From Nocardioides sp. NBC_00368 (lineage in GTDB: Bacteria > Actinomycetota > Actinomycetes > Propionibacteriales > Nocardioidaceae): a DNA stretch of 64,000 nucleotides. The position numbers and the translations under genes are program-made. A model generated the notes under the pieces. The model worked only from the letters and a program-made list of their open reading frames with translations, was not told the DNA's origin and searched no databases. The number at the start of each line of letters is the position of its first letter. Position 1 is the first letter of the stretch. Shown piece after piece: positions 1 through 7,980 of the stretch. Where the stretch lies: NCBI RefSeq assembly GCF_036090055.1, contig NZ_CP107970.1, positions 3,598,501-3,662,500 of the forward strand. Direction: 5' to 3'.

Positions 1-1
1 G

Positions 2-322
2 TTCTCGAGGGTCGCCGAGGCGAGCTTCGTGCTGGTGGGGATCAGCGGCCTGTTGTTGGCCACGACCCGGCTGACCGGCGACGTGACGCCGTCCCTCGGA
101 GAGGCGGTCGACGCATTGACACAGACCGGTGCCGGCTGGCTGGTCATGGGCAAGCTCGCCTGTATGGCCCTGCTGGGCTGCTCAGGGGCGTACATCCGTA
201 CTGCCGTCGTCGACCGCGTGGCGCGCCAGCAGCCCACGCCACTGACCGTGTGGGCCGGACTCGAGCTCGCCGTGATGGCGGTGGCGGTCTCGCTGGCCAC
301 GGCGCTCGGGCGTCCGCTCTGA
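2..322 (+). CDS. CopD-family copper resistance membrane protein, C-terminal part
   Basis: The reading frame is open to the left edge of the window, so the gene starts upstream. The visible 106 residues begin FSRVAEASFVLVGISGLLLA, the usual 'FSRLA...G' helix of CopD domains, and contain about three hydrophobic segments ending in ALGRPL. CopD proteins are inner-membrane proteins linked to copper transport. A GTG at 29 could be read as a start, but the upstream codons continue the family pattern, so I treat it as internal. It lies just left of a PepSY gene on the other strand and a CopC-CopD fusion further right, which supports a copper or envelope role. Confidence is moderate because only the end is visible. 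Confidence 0.6.
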   Translation, partial: FSRVAEASFVLVGISGLLLATTRLTGDVTPSLGEAVDALTQTGAGWLVMGKLACMALLGCSGAYIRTAVVDRVARQQPTPLTVWAGLELAVMAVAVSLATALGRPL

Positions 323-389
323 TGTGCGATGACCCCTTGTCAAGGGCAGGGTGACACGCCGCCGAGGCTTTGACGGCTTCGCTGGCGCC

Positions 390-1778
390 TCACGCAGCGC
401 CCACGCGGGCACGGCGCCGCCTCAGCGCACCCACGGTGCCGTCGAGGACGACGAAGGCGACGAGGGTGACGCCGAAGACCGGCATCGCCCAGCCCAGAGC
501 ACCGGCCGCGAGAATCACCAGGACCAGCATCGGCACCGACAGGGTGCGCCACACCGGCGCCGGGAGGGTACGCCCGGACCGACTGGGGCGACGCTGCCAC
601 CACATCCGATACCCCAGGCCCAGGAGCACGAGCGACCCCACGGCCAGCAGGGCCAGCGCAAGCTGGTTGGCCAGCCCGAACAGGGTGCCGCCGTGGGCAG
701 CGATACCGATGCTGGTGAGCTTGGCCATCAGCGGGTAGTCCTCCCAGCCCAGGCGGGCAGTGACCTGCTCGGTGTAGGGATCGATGACGACGGAGGTCTT
801 GCGGATCGGCAGCCCGTCGGAGGACTCCTTGACGACGAAGGGCTCTTCGGCGGTGTGCGGCGGGACGAGCGTGAGCTCACCCTGCAGACCTTCCGACCTG
901 GCCACCTCGACAGCACGGTCGAAACCGATCGGCTCGGCACCGTCCGCGGGCGTCACCTCCGGCATGGAGAGCCAGGGGGTCTTGCCGTTGAGGGCCGTGA
1001 TCGCGGCGTCGACGCGGCCACCGGCGTAGTTCGACCAGGTCAGGCCGGTGATGCTGATGCCGAGCAGTCCGACCGCCAGCCAGAGACCCAGGACCCCGTG
1101 CCAGGACCGATCGCGTCCACGTCCCCTCGCGGTGAAGGACGGCACCAGCACGGTCCGCAGCGATCGGCCACGGGCGCGTCTGCCGAGCCACAGCACCAGG
1201 CCACCGAGCACGATGAAGGGCAGCCAGCTGGCAACGAACTCGGAGTAGAGCCGACCGACGTCACCCAGGTGCAGGTTGCCGTGGAACTCGCGCAGCCACA
1301 CCTGCGCCGGTGGCCGGTTGTCCACGGTGACCAGTTCCCCGTTGACGCCACCGGTGTACGGATCGACGTACACGGTCAGCGACTCCGAGGAGAAGTCGCT
1401 CCCGGTCTCGTTCAGGCCTTCGATGCCCCCGAGCACCACCTCGGTGGTTCGGTCGGGTTCGTCCGCCGGAACGACCGACGTGACGTACGCGTCAGGATGG
1501 ACGGCGAGGGCGGCCTCGACCTGCTCCGACAGCGGTCGCGGGCTTCCGGTCTGCGCCTCGACATACAGTTTGTCGCCGTACAGCACATCGTTGATCTGGG
1601 GGCTGAAGGCATAGGCCAGGCCGGTCAACGCCAACACCGCGAGGAACGGCGCGACCAGAAGGCCCGCCGTGAAGTGCACACGTCGAGCGAGCAACCACAG
1701 CAGGGCGCCGGAACGCTTTCGATCGGGCGTGCCGACACCAGCCCGAGGCGGTGAGGGTTCGGCGGGGATCGTGGTCAT
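390..1778 (-). CDS. PepSY-associated transmembrane protein
   Basis: A 462-residue membrane protein with a first helix near residues 30-52 (FTAGLLVAPFLAVLALTG), a periplasmic PepSY-like region, a 'WLREFHGNLHLGDVGRLYSEF' type segment (residues about 150-170), and further helices at about 190, 235, 370 and 410-450. Such proteins are found with siderophore or metal-uptake genes and may carry electrons or act as inner-membrane reductases; the family is poorly characterised. I chose the ATG at 1778 (MTTIPAEP), because the stop codon of a 30-codon ORF immediately upstream overlaps it as ATGA. The longer start at 1796 is possible but has no better ribosome site. Confidence 0.85.
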   Translation of the reverse strand: MTTIPAEPSPPRAGVGTPDRKRSGALLWLLARRVHFTAGLLVAPFLAVLALTGLAYAFSPQINDVLYGDKLYVEAQTGSPRPLSEQVEAALAVHPDAYVTSVVPADEPDRTTEVVLGGIEGLNETGSDFSSESLTVYVDPYTGGVNGELVTVDNRPPAQVWLREFHGNLHLGDVGRLYSEFVASWLPFIVLGGLVLWLGRRARGRSLRTVLVPSFTARGRGRDRSWHGVLGLWLAVGLLGISITGLTWSNYAGGRVDAAITALNGKTPWLSMPEVTPADGAEPIGFDRAVEVARSEGLQGELTLVPPHTAEEPFVVKESSDGLPIRKTSVVIDPYTEQVTARLGWEDYPLMAKLTSIGIAAHGGTLFGLANQLALALLAVGSLVLLGLGYRMWWQRRPSRSGRTLPAPVWRTLSVPMLVLVILAAGALGWAMPVFGVTLVAFVVLDGTVGALRRRRARVGAA

Positions 1779-1867
1779 GCCAGCTCCCGCTTGCACGCCG
1801 CGCCGGCGCCGACCACCCGGATCTTCCTTCCGGCGCCGTCCTGGTGAACGTAGGTAAGACTGGGCAT
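1775..1867 (-). CDS. 30-residue small ORF coupled to the PepSY gene
   Basis: Reverse-strand ORF of 30 codons beginning MPSLTYVHQDGAGRK and ending CKRELA. An AAGGAGAGG-type ribosome binding site lies about 4-8 bases upstream of its ATG, and its TGA overlaps the ATG of the PepSY protein (ATGA). This arrangement shows likely translational coupling, so the ORF may be a leader that controls PepSY translation, or a small protein. The N-terminal pattern (xVTYVxxDG) recalls the first strand of 2Fe-2S ferredoxins, so a truncated ferredoxin is another option. Function is not known. Confidence 0.45.
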   Translation of the reverse strand: MPSLTYVHQDGAGRKIRVVGAGAACKRELA

Positions 1868-1912
1868 GGCCTCTCCTTCTTTACTTTTCACCTCCCTCCA
1901 CCCCATTGGTTG

Positions 1913-1946
1913 TGGATGTTTCAGAGGCTTGTTTTGGATGTTTCAG
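1913..1946. promoter_or_regulatory. Direct repeat TGGATGTTTCAG, spaced 22 bp
   Basis: TGGATGTTTCAG occurs exactly at 1913-1924 and 1935-1946. The 22-bp period places both copies on the same face of the helix, as expected for tandem activator or repressor sites. It is 46-80 bases upstream of the minus-strand 30-codon ORF and PepSY gene. The binding protein is not known. Confidence 0.4.
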
Positions 1947-2108
1947 GGCTTCACAGAAGCGCTATTCGGGGTCAGATAGCCAGTAGGCCGACCAGGTATG
2001 TCTGCTTCGTCGCTGTAACGTAACGCGACAGTAAAAAGAGCTCGCCGGCATCCAATACTCCCTTTTCGGACAGCTCGTTCCAGCCCAGCATTAGCTGTCC
2101 CAAATAAG

Positions 2109-2153
2109 CACCCGGGGGTATTATCGAAGCGAAACCACCCGGGGTATCATCGA
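2109..2153. promoter_or_regulatory. Direct repeat CACCCGGGG-TAT-ATCGA
   Basis: Two near-identical copies, 2109-2127 and 2136-2153, differing by one G in the G-run and one base in TATTATCGA/TATCATCGA. They lie about 200 bases upstream of the beta-propeller start. The CCC-GGGG-TAT part faintly resembles operators of copper-sensing repressors, but it is not a full CsoR-type palindrome, so this link is only a guess. Confidence 0.35.
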
Positions 2154-2353
2154 GAACAACAGGCCCGATTTTCGCCTCATCACTTTCCGGTTCTAATGCC
2201 GCTCGTGAGGCTGTGAGGTCCCATTAACGATTAGATTTCGCCCAGGGTTCTGGGGCCTTAATGCGCACAGGATTTAGTGGATCGCACTCCTCGGAATCCC
2301 CAAATCTTCACCTTGGAGCCCAAATCAATGCGCGAAAAGGAGATGCATTCTCT

Positions 2354-4657
2354 ATGTCTGAATTAGCTCCCCAAGGCTTCTTGGGGCCCAAGAAGCGACG
2401 ACGACGGCTCGGTGCAGTGGCCGTGGCGGCGGCCTCGGCGATCACAGCGGCGAGCCTGACCACGATGCCGGCGGTGGGCCAGCAGCCGATCGGGGTGGGC
2501 CCGCTCCCCATCACCTTCGACCTGACCGATGAGAACGGAGGATGGTTCGACGCCGGTCTCAACCTCTTCGGCAGCAAGTCCCTCGCGGTCGGCGTGCTCC
2601 CCCGGGTCGGCGTACCTGCCGGCGGCCTGCCCTCTGTCGGTGGCCCGGTGCTGCCGGCTGACGGGTCGTTGGTGGAGAACCTCCTCGGCGGGCTCGGCGC
2701 CACCGGCGGGGCGGGGGCCCCGACCGATCCGCTGGCCCTCGACACGACCCTGGCCACCGTGAAGGGCATCGGGAAGTCCTCGCCGGAGGCGGCTTCCAAG
2801 GCCGCCGAGGCCGAGAAGCTGATCGGCCAGCTCGAGGCGACCGTCGCCGACATGCCGGCGGACGAGCCGGTCGACCTGGCCTCGCTGCCGGTCGGCGTGG
2901 ACCTGGCGGGTGTCCTGGACTCCCTCCAGGAGTTCGCGGTCGAAGGGCCTCCGGTCACCGTCACGTTCAACGTGGACCCGGCCAAGTCGCAGGGAATCCG
3001 CAACCCGATCGGGCTGATCGCCCCGGAGGGGGCGGACGAGTTCCCGTACATGGATGCCAAGGGCGCCTTCTTCGGCGAGAAGACGATCCAGCTCACCGAG
3101 CCGGGGCTGTACGCCTTCACCGACTCGGTCGCGCCGTACATGCTCGGCGCGGTCGTGGTCGACGACCCGCTCACGTTGGGTCTCGACTTCGGCGAGAAGC
3201 TGGTGGTCAACGGCAAGCCCGAGGCCGTTCCGTCGAACGCCGACATCATCCAGCGGCTGGTGAACGCCTTCTTCACCATCACCAACCCGAACAACTGGCA
3301 GCAGTTCAGCAGCACCAAGGAGGTGTCCTGGAACCCGGTCCAGCCGCCCGCCCCGATCTTGCAGTACGACGCAGACGGCAAGCCGGTGCTGATCCCGAAC
3401 CTGGACGCGTACTACGACCAGAAGTTCGACTACCCGAGGAAGCTGCCGGCGCTGAAGAAGCCGACCACCCCTGGCGTGGGTGAGGTCTGGATGGCCACTC
3501 AGATGGAGGACTACGCAGGGAAGGAGAAGCACGGCTCCATCACGAAGATCGACGTGGAGAACTGGACGATCGATCGGAAGATCGCGGCCCCCGAGATCAA
3601 CATGAACAACGTCCACAACATGTGGTCGGACAAGAACTACAAGTACGTGTACGGGAACGAGTGGTTCGACAACGAGACCGACGTGTTCGACCGGGAGACC
3701 GGCAAGTTCGTGCGGAGCCTCGAGGTCGGGCCCAACCCGGCGCACGTCATGACCCGTCCGGGCAACGACAACCTCACGATCGGCATCAACGCCGGGACGG
3801 ACATCGTCGAGGCGGCACCAGGCGCCACGAAGGTCGTCAAGCGCATCCACGCCGACCCGGACAGCGGCATGACCCCGCACCCGCACGCGCACTGGACCAG
3901 CCATGACGGCAAGACGGTCGTCGCGCCGAACACGATGACCGAGGAGGCCGTCATCGCCGACCTGGACTCGGGGACCGTCAGGCACGAGCCGGTCGGGGCG
4001 TTCCCGATCGCCACGTCTATGACGCCGGACTCGAAGAAGGCGTACCTGTCCAACTTCCTGGGCATGAGCGTCTCGTGCGTGTCGCTGAAGGAGGACGCGT
4101 GTGCGACCCCCGACGGCGGTGTGGCCAAGAACTCCACGATCGACCTGTGGGAGAACTACGACCCACAGACCGGTCCTGAGAAGGGCAAGTCGTGGGGCGG
4201 ACTGACCATCCAGCTCCCGGTGAGCCCGGACGGTAAGGCGCTGCTGGCGGTGAACACCCTGTCCCAGACGGTCAACGTGATCGACCCGAAGACACACAAG
4301 TTGATCAAGGATCTGCCGTGCAACGCCGGTTGCCACGGCGCCAACTTCGGCGCCAAGGAGGGTGGCGGCTACTACGCCTACGTCTCCAACAAGTTCTCCA
4401 ACGCCATGCAGGTCATCGATGTCGACCCGAACAACGATGGCGACATCTCGGATGCCGCCATCGCCGGCCAGCTGCCGCTGGGCCCGACGTCGGACACCAA
4501 GATGGACGACGAGCTCGTCGCCCACCCCGGTGTGGGCGGACAGGGCGTCCTGGCCCTCCCGCTGGTCTACAACGGCTGGTCACAGGAGATCCCGGCGGCC
4601 TGGCGAAAGGGTCTGACCTGCGAGCAGATCAACCCGATCGACAAGTCGGCCTGCTGA
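2354..4657 (+). CDS. Secreted YncE/YVTN-type beta-propeller protein with N-terminal cupredoxin-like region
   Basis: A 767-residue exported protein. An arginine-rich n-region (KKRRRR) and hydrophobic stretch form a signal peptide in the first 45 residues, possibly Tat-like. Residues about 200-272 look like a cupredoxin fold (ending APYMLGAVVVDD), and residues about 370-740 are repeated propeller blades (GSITKIDVENW, VNVIDPKTHKL, MQVIDVDPNN). A His-rich stretch HPHAHW (H509, H511, H513) and a CNAGCH motif (C656, C660, H661) are candidate metal or haem ligands. Start chosen at 2354 because AAAGGAG lies 11 bases upstream; an earlier in-frame start at 2261 would put a non-signal extension in front. 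Probably acts outside the membrane beside the CopC/CopD proteins. Exact function unknown. Confidence 0.75.
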   Translation: MSELAPQGFLGPKKRRRRLGAVAVAAASAITAASLTTMPAVGQQPIGVGPLPITFDLTDENGGWFDAGLNLFGSKSLAVGVLPRVGVPAGGLPSVGGPVLPADGSLVENLLGGLGATGGAGAPTDPLALDTTLATVKGIGKSSPEAASKAAEAEKLIGQLEATVADMPADEPVDLASLPVGVDLAGVLDSLQEFAVEGPPVTVTFNVDPAKSQGIRNPIGLIAPEGADEFPYMDAKGAFFGEKTIQLTEPGLYAFTDSVAPYMLGAVVVDDPLTLGLDFGEKLVVNGKPEAVPSNADIIQRLVNAFFTITNPNNWQQFSSTKEVSWNPVQPPAPILQYDADGKPVLIPNLDAYYDQKFDYPRKLPALKKPTTPGVGEVWMATQMEDYAGKEKHGSITKIDVENWTIDRKIAAPEINMNNVHNMWSDKNYKYVYGNEWFDNETDVFDRETGKFVRSLEVGPNPAHVMTRPGNDNLTIGINAGTDIVEAAPGATKVVKRIHADPDSGMTPHPHAHWTSHDGKTVVAPNTMTEEAVIADLDSGTVRHEPVGAFPIATSMTPDSKKAYLSNFLGMSVSCVSLKEDACATPDGGVAKNSTIDLWENYDPQTGPEKGKSWGGLTIQLPVSPDGKALLAVNTLSQTVNVIDPKTHKLIKDLPCNAGCHGANFGAKEGGGYYAYVSNKFSNAMQVIDVDPNNDGDISDAAIAGQLPLGPTSDTKMDDELVAHPGVGGQGVLALPLVYNGWSQEIPAAWRKGLTCEQINPIDKSAC

Positions 4658-4675
4658 TCACCATCTGACACCACC

Positions 4676-4717
4676 GACGGTCCGGGGCTGTGCAGCGCAG
4701 CCCAGCCCCGGACCGTC
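4676..4717 (+). terminator. Strong hairpin after beta-propeller gene
   Basis: A perfect 15-bp stem, GACGGTCCGGGGCTG (4676-4690) with its complement at 4703-4717, and a 12-base loop. It starts 18 bases after the stop codon. There is no clear T-run, which is usual for high-GC actinobacterial terminators. It separates the propeller gene from the CopC-CopD gene. Confidence 0.75.
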
Positions 4718-4772
4718 TCCACCCGGGGCCTGGCACTTCGTCCAGGTTCCGACTCATGCAGGAGGCTGGCCG

Positions 4773-6107
4773 ATGACGGCGCAGAAGATTCGCCCACAGG
4801 CTGTCACGACCCCGCCGCGCCCCGGGCTCCGTCGGCGCGTGATCGGGCTAATTGTGTTGGTTGCGGTCTGCTGGGGAGTGTTGCTCACGGTGTTGCCGTC
4901 GCCAACCGGTGACCCGGTGCTGGTCTCGTTGAGCCCGAAGGACGGCGAGACGGTCAGGTCCCCCGACGAGGTCCGGATCACGTTCGACCGGCCGGTCCCC
5001 GCGGAGCTCGCGACGGTCCAGATGACGGATCCCGCAGGCGAACGCATCGTGTCGACCCGGCCGTACAACCCGCCGGGTGCCGACGACACCATTGCCGTGC
5101 CGATGCCGAAGACCCGCTACGAGGGGATTTACTCGGTCGTCTGGTCGGTGCCGTCCAGTGCCCTCGAACCGATGGTCGGGTCGTCGACATTCTCGGTGTT
5201 CTCCGCGGCGAGGCTCACCGCGGTCCCAGGGCTCGTCGTCGACCGCGACCCGGTCGTCGTCACGGTCTACACAGTCGCGGGAGCCCTCGCGACAGCCGCC
5301 CTGGTGCTCGGTGTCGGGACCGTGTTCGTGCTCGGGGTCGCCTGGCCCGACGGCGCCCGCCGCTCGGGAACGCGCCGTCTGCTTCGGTACACCTGGGTGA
5401 CCATCGTGCTGGCGACGCTCGTGTCCCTGCTCTCGTTCGGCGGTTACGCCGCCCGGACCTCGCTCGGTGACGCGTTCGATCCGGCGCTCCTCGCCGGGAC
5501 GGTCAAGTCGGACATCGGGGCGGCTCTCATGGCCAGGCTGCTCATCCTGGTGCCGGTCACACTCGGCTTCTGGCAGCTCCTGCGGAGCGCGCCCGCCCGG
5601 ACCTCGGTCGAGCGCTGGACGACTGCGGCCACGGTGCTCGGCGCCGCCTCGGCGTTGGCGGCCACCTGGGTCTTCGCCCGCCCGAACGCACCGGAGGGAC
5701 CGGGGCCGCTCACCGTGACTGCGGGCACCGCGCTCCTACTCGCGGCTGCGGTCGTCGTCGGCGCCGCGGTGATGCAGTGGACGACCCTGCGTCGAGCCGG
5801 TGGACAGGCGACGCCCGCCAAGCGGCTGCTTGCCCGGATCATGCCGGTGGCCGGTGCGGCGATGCTGCTCGCGACGACAGCGGCCGACGGCTGGCGTCTG
5901 ATCGCGTACGGCGCGCTGGCGGTGGTGATCTTCGGCACGGAGGTGGCACTTCTGATCCGGGAGCGGCGGCGCAGACCCGATCCCGAGAAAGGCAACGGTC
6001 GGCGGGACAAGCCCGCTCGCCGGCGGCTGCAGGACGTAGCCGCGGTGTCGGCCTCGGCCACCGTCGTGGCGCTCGCAGCGCTCCCCGGTTCGGCCCTCCC
6101 CGGTTAG
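4773..6107 (+). CDS. CopC-CopD fusion protein lacking the usual CopC copper ligands
   Basis: 444 residues. One N-terminal helix (about 22-42), a CopC-like Ig-fold domain (about 45-145, LVSLSPKDGETV ... TFSV) and a CopD membrane domain of about eight helices (about 155-410). CopC-CopD fusions (YcnJ type) import or bind copper in the envelope. Here the residue before LVSLSP is Val/Pro rather than the metal-binding His, and the usual 'ADGHP' segment is replaced by SALEPM, so both ends of the Cu(II) site appear lost. A ribosome site AGGAGG lies about 8 bases before the ATG. The gene is followed at 25 bp by a lipoprotein gene in the same direction. Confidence 0.85.
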   Translation: MTAQKIRPQAVTTPPRPGLRRRVIGLIVLVAVCWGVLLTVLPSPTGDPVLVSLSPKDGETVRSPDEVRITFDRPVPAELATVQMTDPAGERIVSTRPYNPPGADDTIAVPMPKTRYEGIYSVVWSVPSSALEPMVGSSTFSVFSAARLTAVPGLVVDRDPVVVTVYTVAGALATAALVLGVGTVFVLGVAWPDGARRSGTRRLLRYTWVTIVLATLVSLLSFGGYAARTSLGDAFDPALLAGTVKSDIGAALMARLLILVPVTLGFWQLLRSAPARTSVERWTTAATVLGAASALAATWVFARPNAPEGPGPLTVTAGTALLLAAAVVVGAAVMQWTTLRRAGGQATPAKRLLARIMPVAGAAMLLATTAADGWRLIAYGALAVVIFGTEVALLIRERRRRPDPEKGNGRRDKPARRRLQDVAAVSASATVVALAALPGSALPG

Positions 6108-6132
6108 GAAGCGGCTCACACGAGAGGTACCC

Positions 6133-6600
6133 ATGCCTACGCACCACCGCCCTCTCGGGCGATTCAGCACCACCATCGCGGCAACGTTCACGCTCGTCCT
6201 CGCGCTCGCCGCGTGCGGAAGCGCCCACCATGACACCGCCCCATCGGCCGAGTCGACCGACACAACGTCCTCCGCGACCCCGTCGGTCACCACATCGCCA
6301 GCAACTCCGGTCAGCCCCACGACCGCGTCAACCGGTCGCGGCCCGATGCTCACGGTCACGATCGACGGAGACGAGGTGTCGCCCAATGCTGAGGAGATCG
6401 ATCTCGACACCGGAGAGAGGCTTCTCGTGGAGATCGACTCCGATCGAGCCGGCGAGCTGCACGTCCACTCGGCCGCTGAGCAGCTCATCGAGTTCGCCGC
6501 GGGGACCACGAACAGCGAGATCGTCGTGAACACGCCTGGCACCGTCGAGGTCGAGGACCACGACACCACCGCCGTCGTCGCCCTCATCGAGGTGCGCTGA
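6133..6600 (+). CDS. Cupredoxin-like lipoprotein
   Basis: 155 residues. The signal peptide ends in the lipobox LAAC, with C28 as the lipidated residue, followed by a Ser/Thr/Pro-rich linker (about 30-70). Residues about 72-155 form a small beta-sandwich domain with HVHS and VEVEDHD motifs, the pattern of EfeO/cupredoxin_1-like domains (HVHGYD ... FEVELH). It should be anchored outside the cytoplasmic membrane. The His residues could bind metal, but a full type-1 copper set with Cys is not present. Its stop is one base before the TTG start of the next membrane-protein gene, so the two are probably made together. Confidence 0.7.
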   Translation: MPTHHRPLGRFSTTIAATFTLVLALAACGSAHHDTAPSAESTDTTSSATPSVTTSPATPVSPTTASTGRGPMLTVTIDGDEVSPNAEEIDLDTGERLLVEIDSDRAGELHVHSAAEQLIEFAAGTTNSEIVVNTPGTVEVEDHDTTAVVALIEVR

Positions 6601-6601
6601 C

Positions 6602-7930
6602 TTGTTCCCGCTGATCCTGCCCATGCATGGCCTGGGCGGGGGCGCCGACCTGCCCATTCCGGCCCCCTTTGCGATCGCGGGCGGCACCGCCGCCCTCGCG
6701 CTGTCCTTCCTCGTTCTGCTCGTGGCGTGGCGTACACCTCGGTTCGCGACGGCCGGCGGCGAACGAGCTGTCCCACTGGGCCTCGCAGCGTTCCTGGACA
6801 GTCGCGGCTGGACGATGAGCCTCCGCACACTCGGGATGACGTTCTTCTGCTTCATGCTCTGGCCCGCGCTGTTCGGGCCGGACCAGCTGAACAACCCCAC
6901 CTTCGGCGTGGTCTACGTCTGGCTCTGGGTCGGTATCGTCCCGGCTTCGCTGCTGTTCGGCCGCTTCTACCGTGCCGTCAGCCCGGCCCGCACCCTTCAC
7001 CTGATCCTCGCGAAGGTCGCGGGACGACCACCTGGCGAAGGCATTCGCCGATATCCGGCCCGCCTGGGGTACTGGCCCGCAGCAATCGGTCTGTTCGCCT
7101 TCGTCTGGCTCGAGCTCGTCTCACCCCAAGCGACCTACCTGGGCTCGGTTCGCGCGTGGTTCGCGTGCTACCTGGCGGCGATGTTGCTCGGCGGCGCGGT
7201 CTTCGGCGAACGATGGCTCGAGCGGGCCGACCCTTTCGAGGTCTACTCCACCCTCCTGGCCCACCTCTCACCATGGGCACGCAACGACGAAGGCGACCTC
7301 GTCTGGATCAGTCCGCTGCGGCACATCGCCCGTGTGCCGGGCGAAGCAGGACTGGTGGCCACGGTCGCCGTCCTCCTCGCAAGCACCGCGTACGACAGCT
7401 GGCGCGAGAGCGTGACCTGGATCCGGTTCGTCCAGTCCAGTGGCATCGATCAGACCGTGTTGGGAACGGCCGGGCTCCTGACGGCGGTCACCGTCGTCGG
7501 AGTCGTCTTCGTGGCGGCGTCGATGGCAACGGGGGCCGATGAGAGCGTCGATCGCCGGCAGCTCCCGCGTCAGCTCGCTCACTCCATCGTCCCGATCGTC
7601 GTCGGCTACATGGTGGCGCACTACCTGAGCTTCTTCGTACAGGTCGGCTCACAGACTCTGATCCAGATCAGCGATCCCGTCGGAACCGGGGCAAATCTGT
7701 TTGGGACCGGGGACTGGGAGGTCAACTACTGGTTCTCCCAGCATGCGGCCTTCCTGGCCACCACCAAGGTGGTCGCCATCGTGACCGGGCACGTCCTGGG
7801 CGTCATCGCCGCTCACGACCGCGCCCTGGAGATCCTCCCCCGGCGCCATCAGGTCGCCGGCCAGCTGCCGCTACTCGTCGCGATGGTGCTCTACACCTAC
7901 ATGGGCCTCTACCTGCTGTTCGGAGCCTGA
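6602..7930 (+). CDS. Polytopic membrane protein of unknown function (partner of cupredoxin-like lipoprotein)
   Basis: 442 residues with about ten to twelve hydrophobic helices. It opens with MHGLGGGADLPIPAPFAIAG (from residue 8), a signature I associate with actinobacterial membrane proteins that are often auto-annotated 'fenitrothion hydrolase'; nothing here supports that enzyme activity. The TTG at 6602 is preceded at 8 bases by GAGGTG inside the upstream gene; the ATG at 6623 is an alternative. It follows the lipoprotein by one base, and this pairing suggests a lipoprotein-permease or lipoprotein-assembly unit. Function unknown. Confidence 0.7.
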   Translation: MFPLILPMHGLGGGADLPIPAPFAIAGGTAALALSFLVLLVAWRTPRFATAGGERAVPLGLAAFLDSRGWTMSLRTLGMTFFCFMLWPALFGPDQLNNPTFGVVYVWLWVGIVPASLLFGRFYRAVSPARTLHLILAKVAGRPPGEGIRRYPARLGYWPAAIGLFAFVWLELVSPQATYLGSVRAWFACYLAAMLLGGAVFGERWLERADPFEVYSTLLAHLSPWARNDEGDLVWISPLRHIARVPGEAGLVATVAVLLASTAYDSWRESVTWIRFVQSSGIDQTVLGTAGLLTAVTVVGVVFVAASMATGADESVDRRQLPRQLAHSIVPIVVGYMVAHYLSFFVQVGSQTLIQISDPVGTGANLFGTGDWEVNYWFSQHAAFLATTKVVAIVTGHVLGVIAAHDRALEILPRRHQVAGQLPLLVAMVLYTYMGLYLLFGA

Positions 7931-7980
7931 CACGTCCGCCGACAGCTCACCGCGCCGGCGGGCGCCGTCCGCGTCAGGGC

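Larger units (their letters stand above)
1868..2353. other. Long divergent intergenic region with repeats
   Basis: About 490 bases between the PepSY leader ORF (minus) and the beta-propeller gene (plus). I see no convincing gene. It is clearly lower in GC than its flanks and holds a 12-bp direct repeat at 1913 and 1935, an 8-bp inverted repeat GGACAGCT (2068-2075) with AGCTGTCC (2093-2100), and a second direct repeat at 2109 and 2136. It should contain both divergent promoters and their operators. Confidence 0.6.

Noticed and set aside
351..1754. Long plus-strand ORF across the PepSY gene
   Set aside because: It is the shadow of a well-recognised membrane protein on the other strand; its translation is low-complexity Arg/Gly/His-rich sequence.
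2363..4525. Long minus-strand ORF of 720 residues across the beta-propeller gene
   Set aside because: Val/Arg/Asp-rich sequence without domains; the plus-strand protein has a signal peptide and clear propeller repeats.
7931..7980. Terminator between the convergent membrane-protein and transglycosylase genes
   Set aside because: Only short GC-rich complementarities are present; no stem stands out from background.
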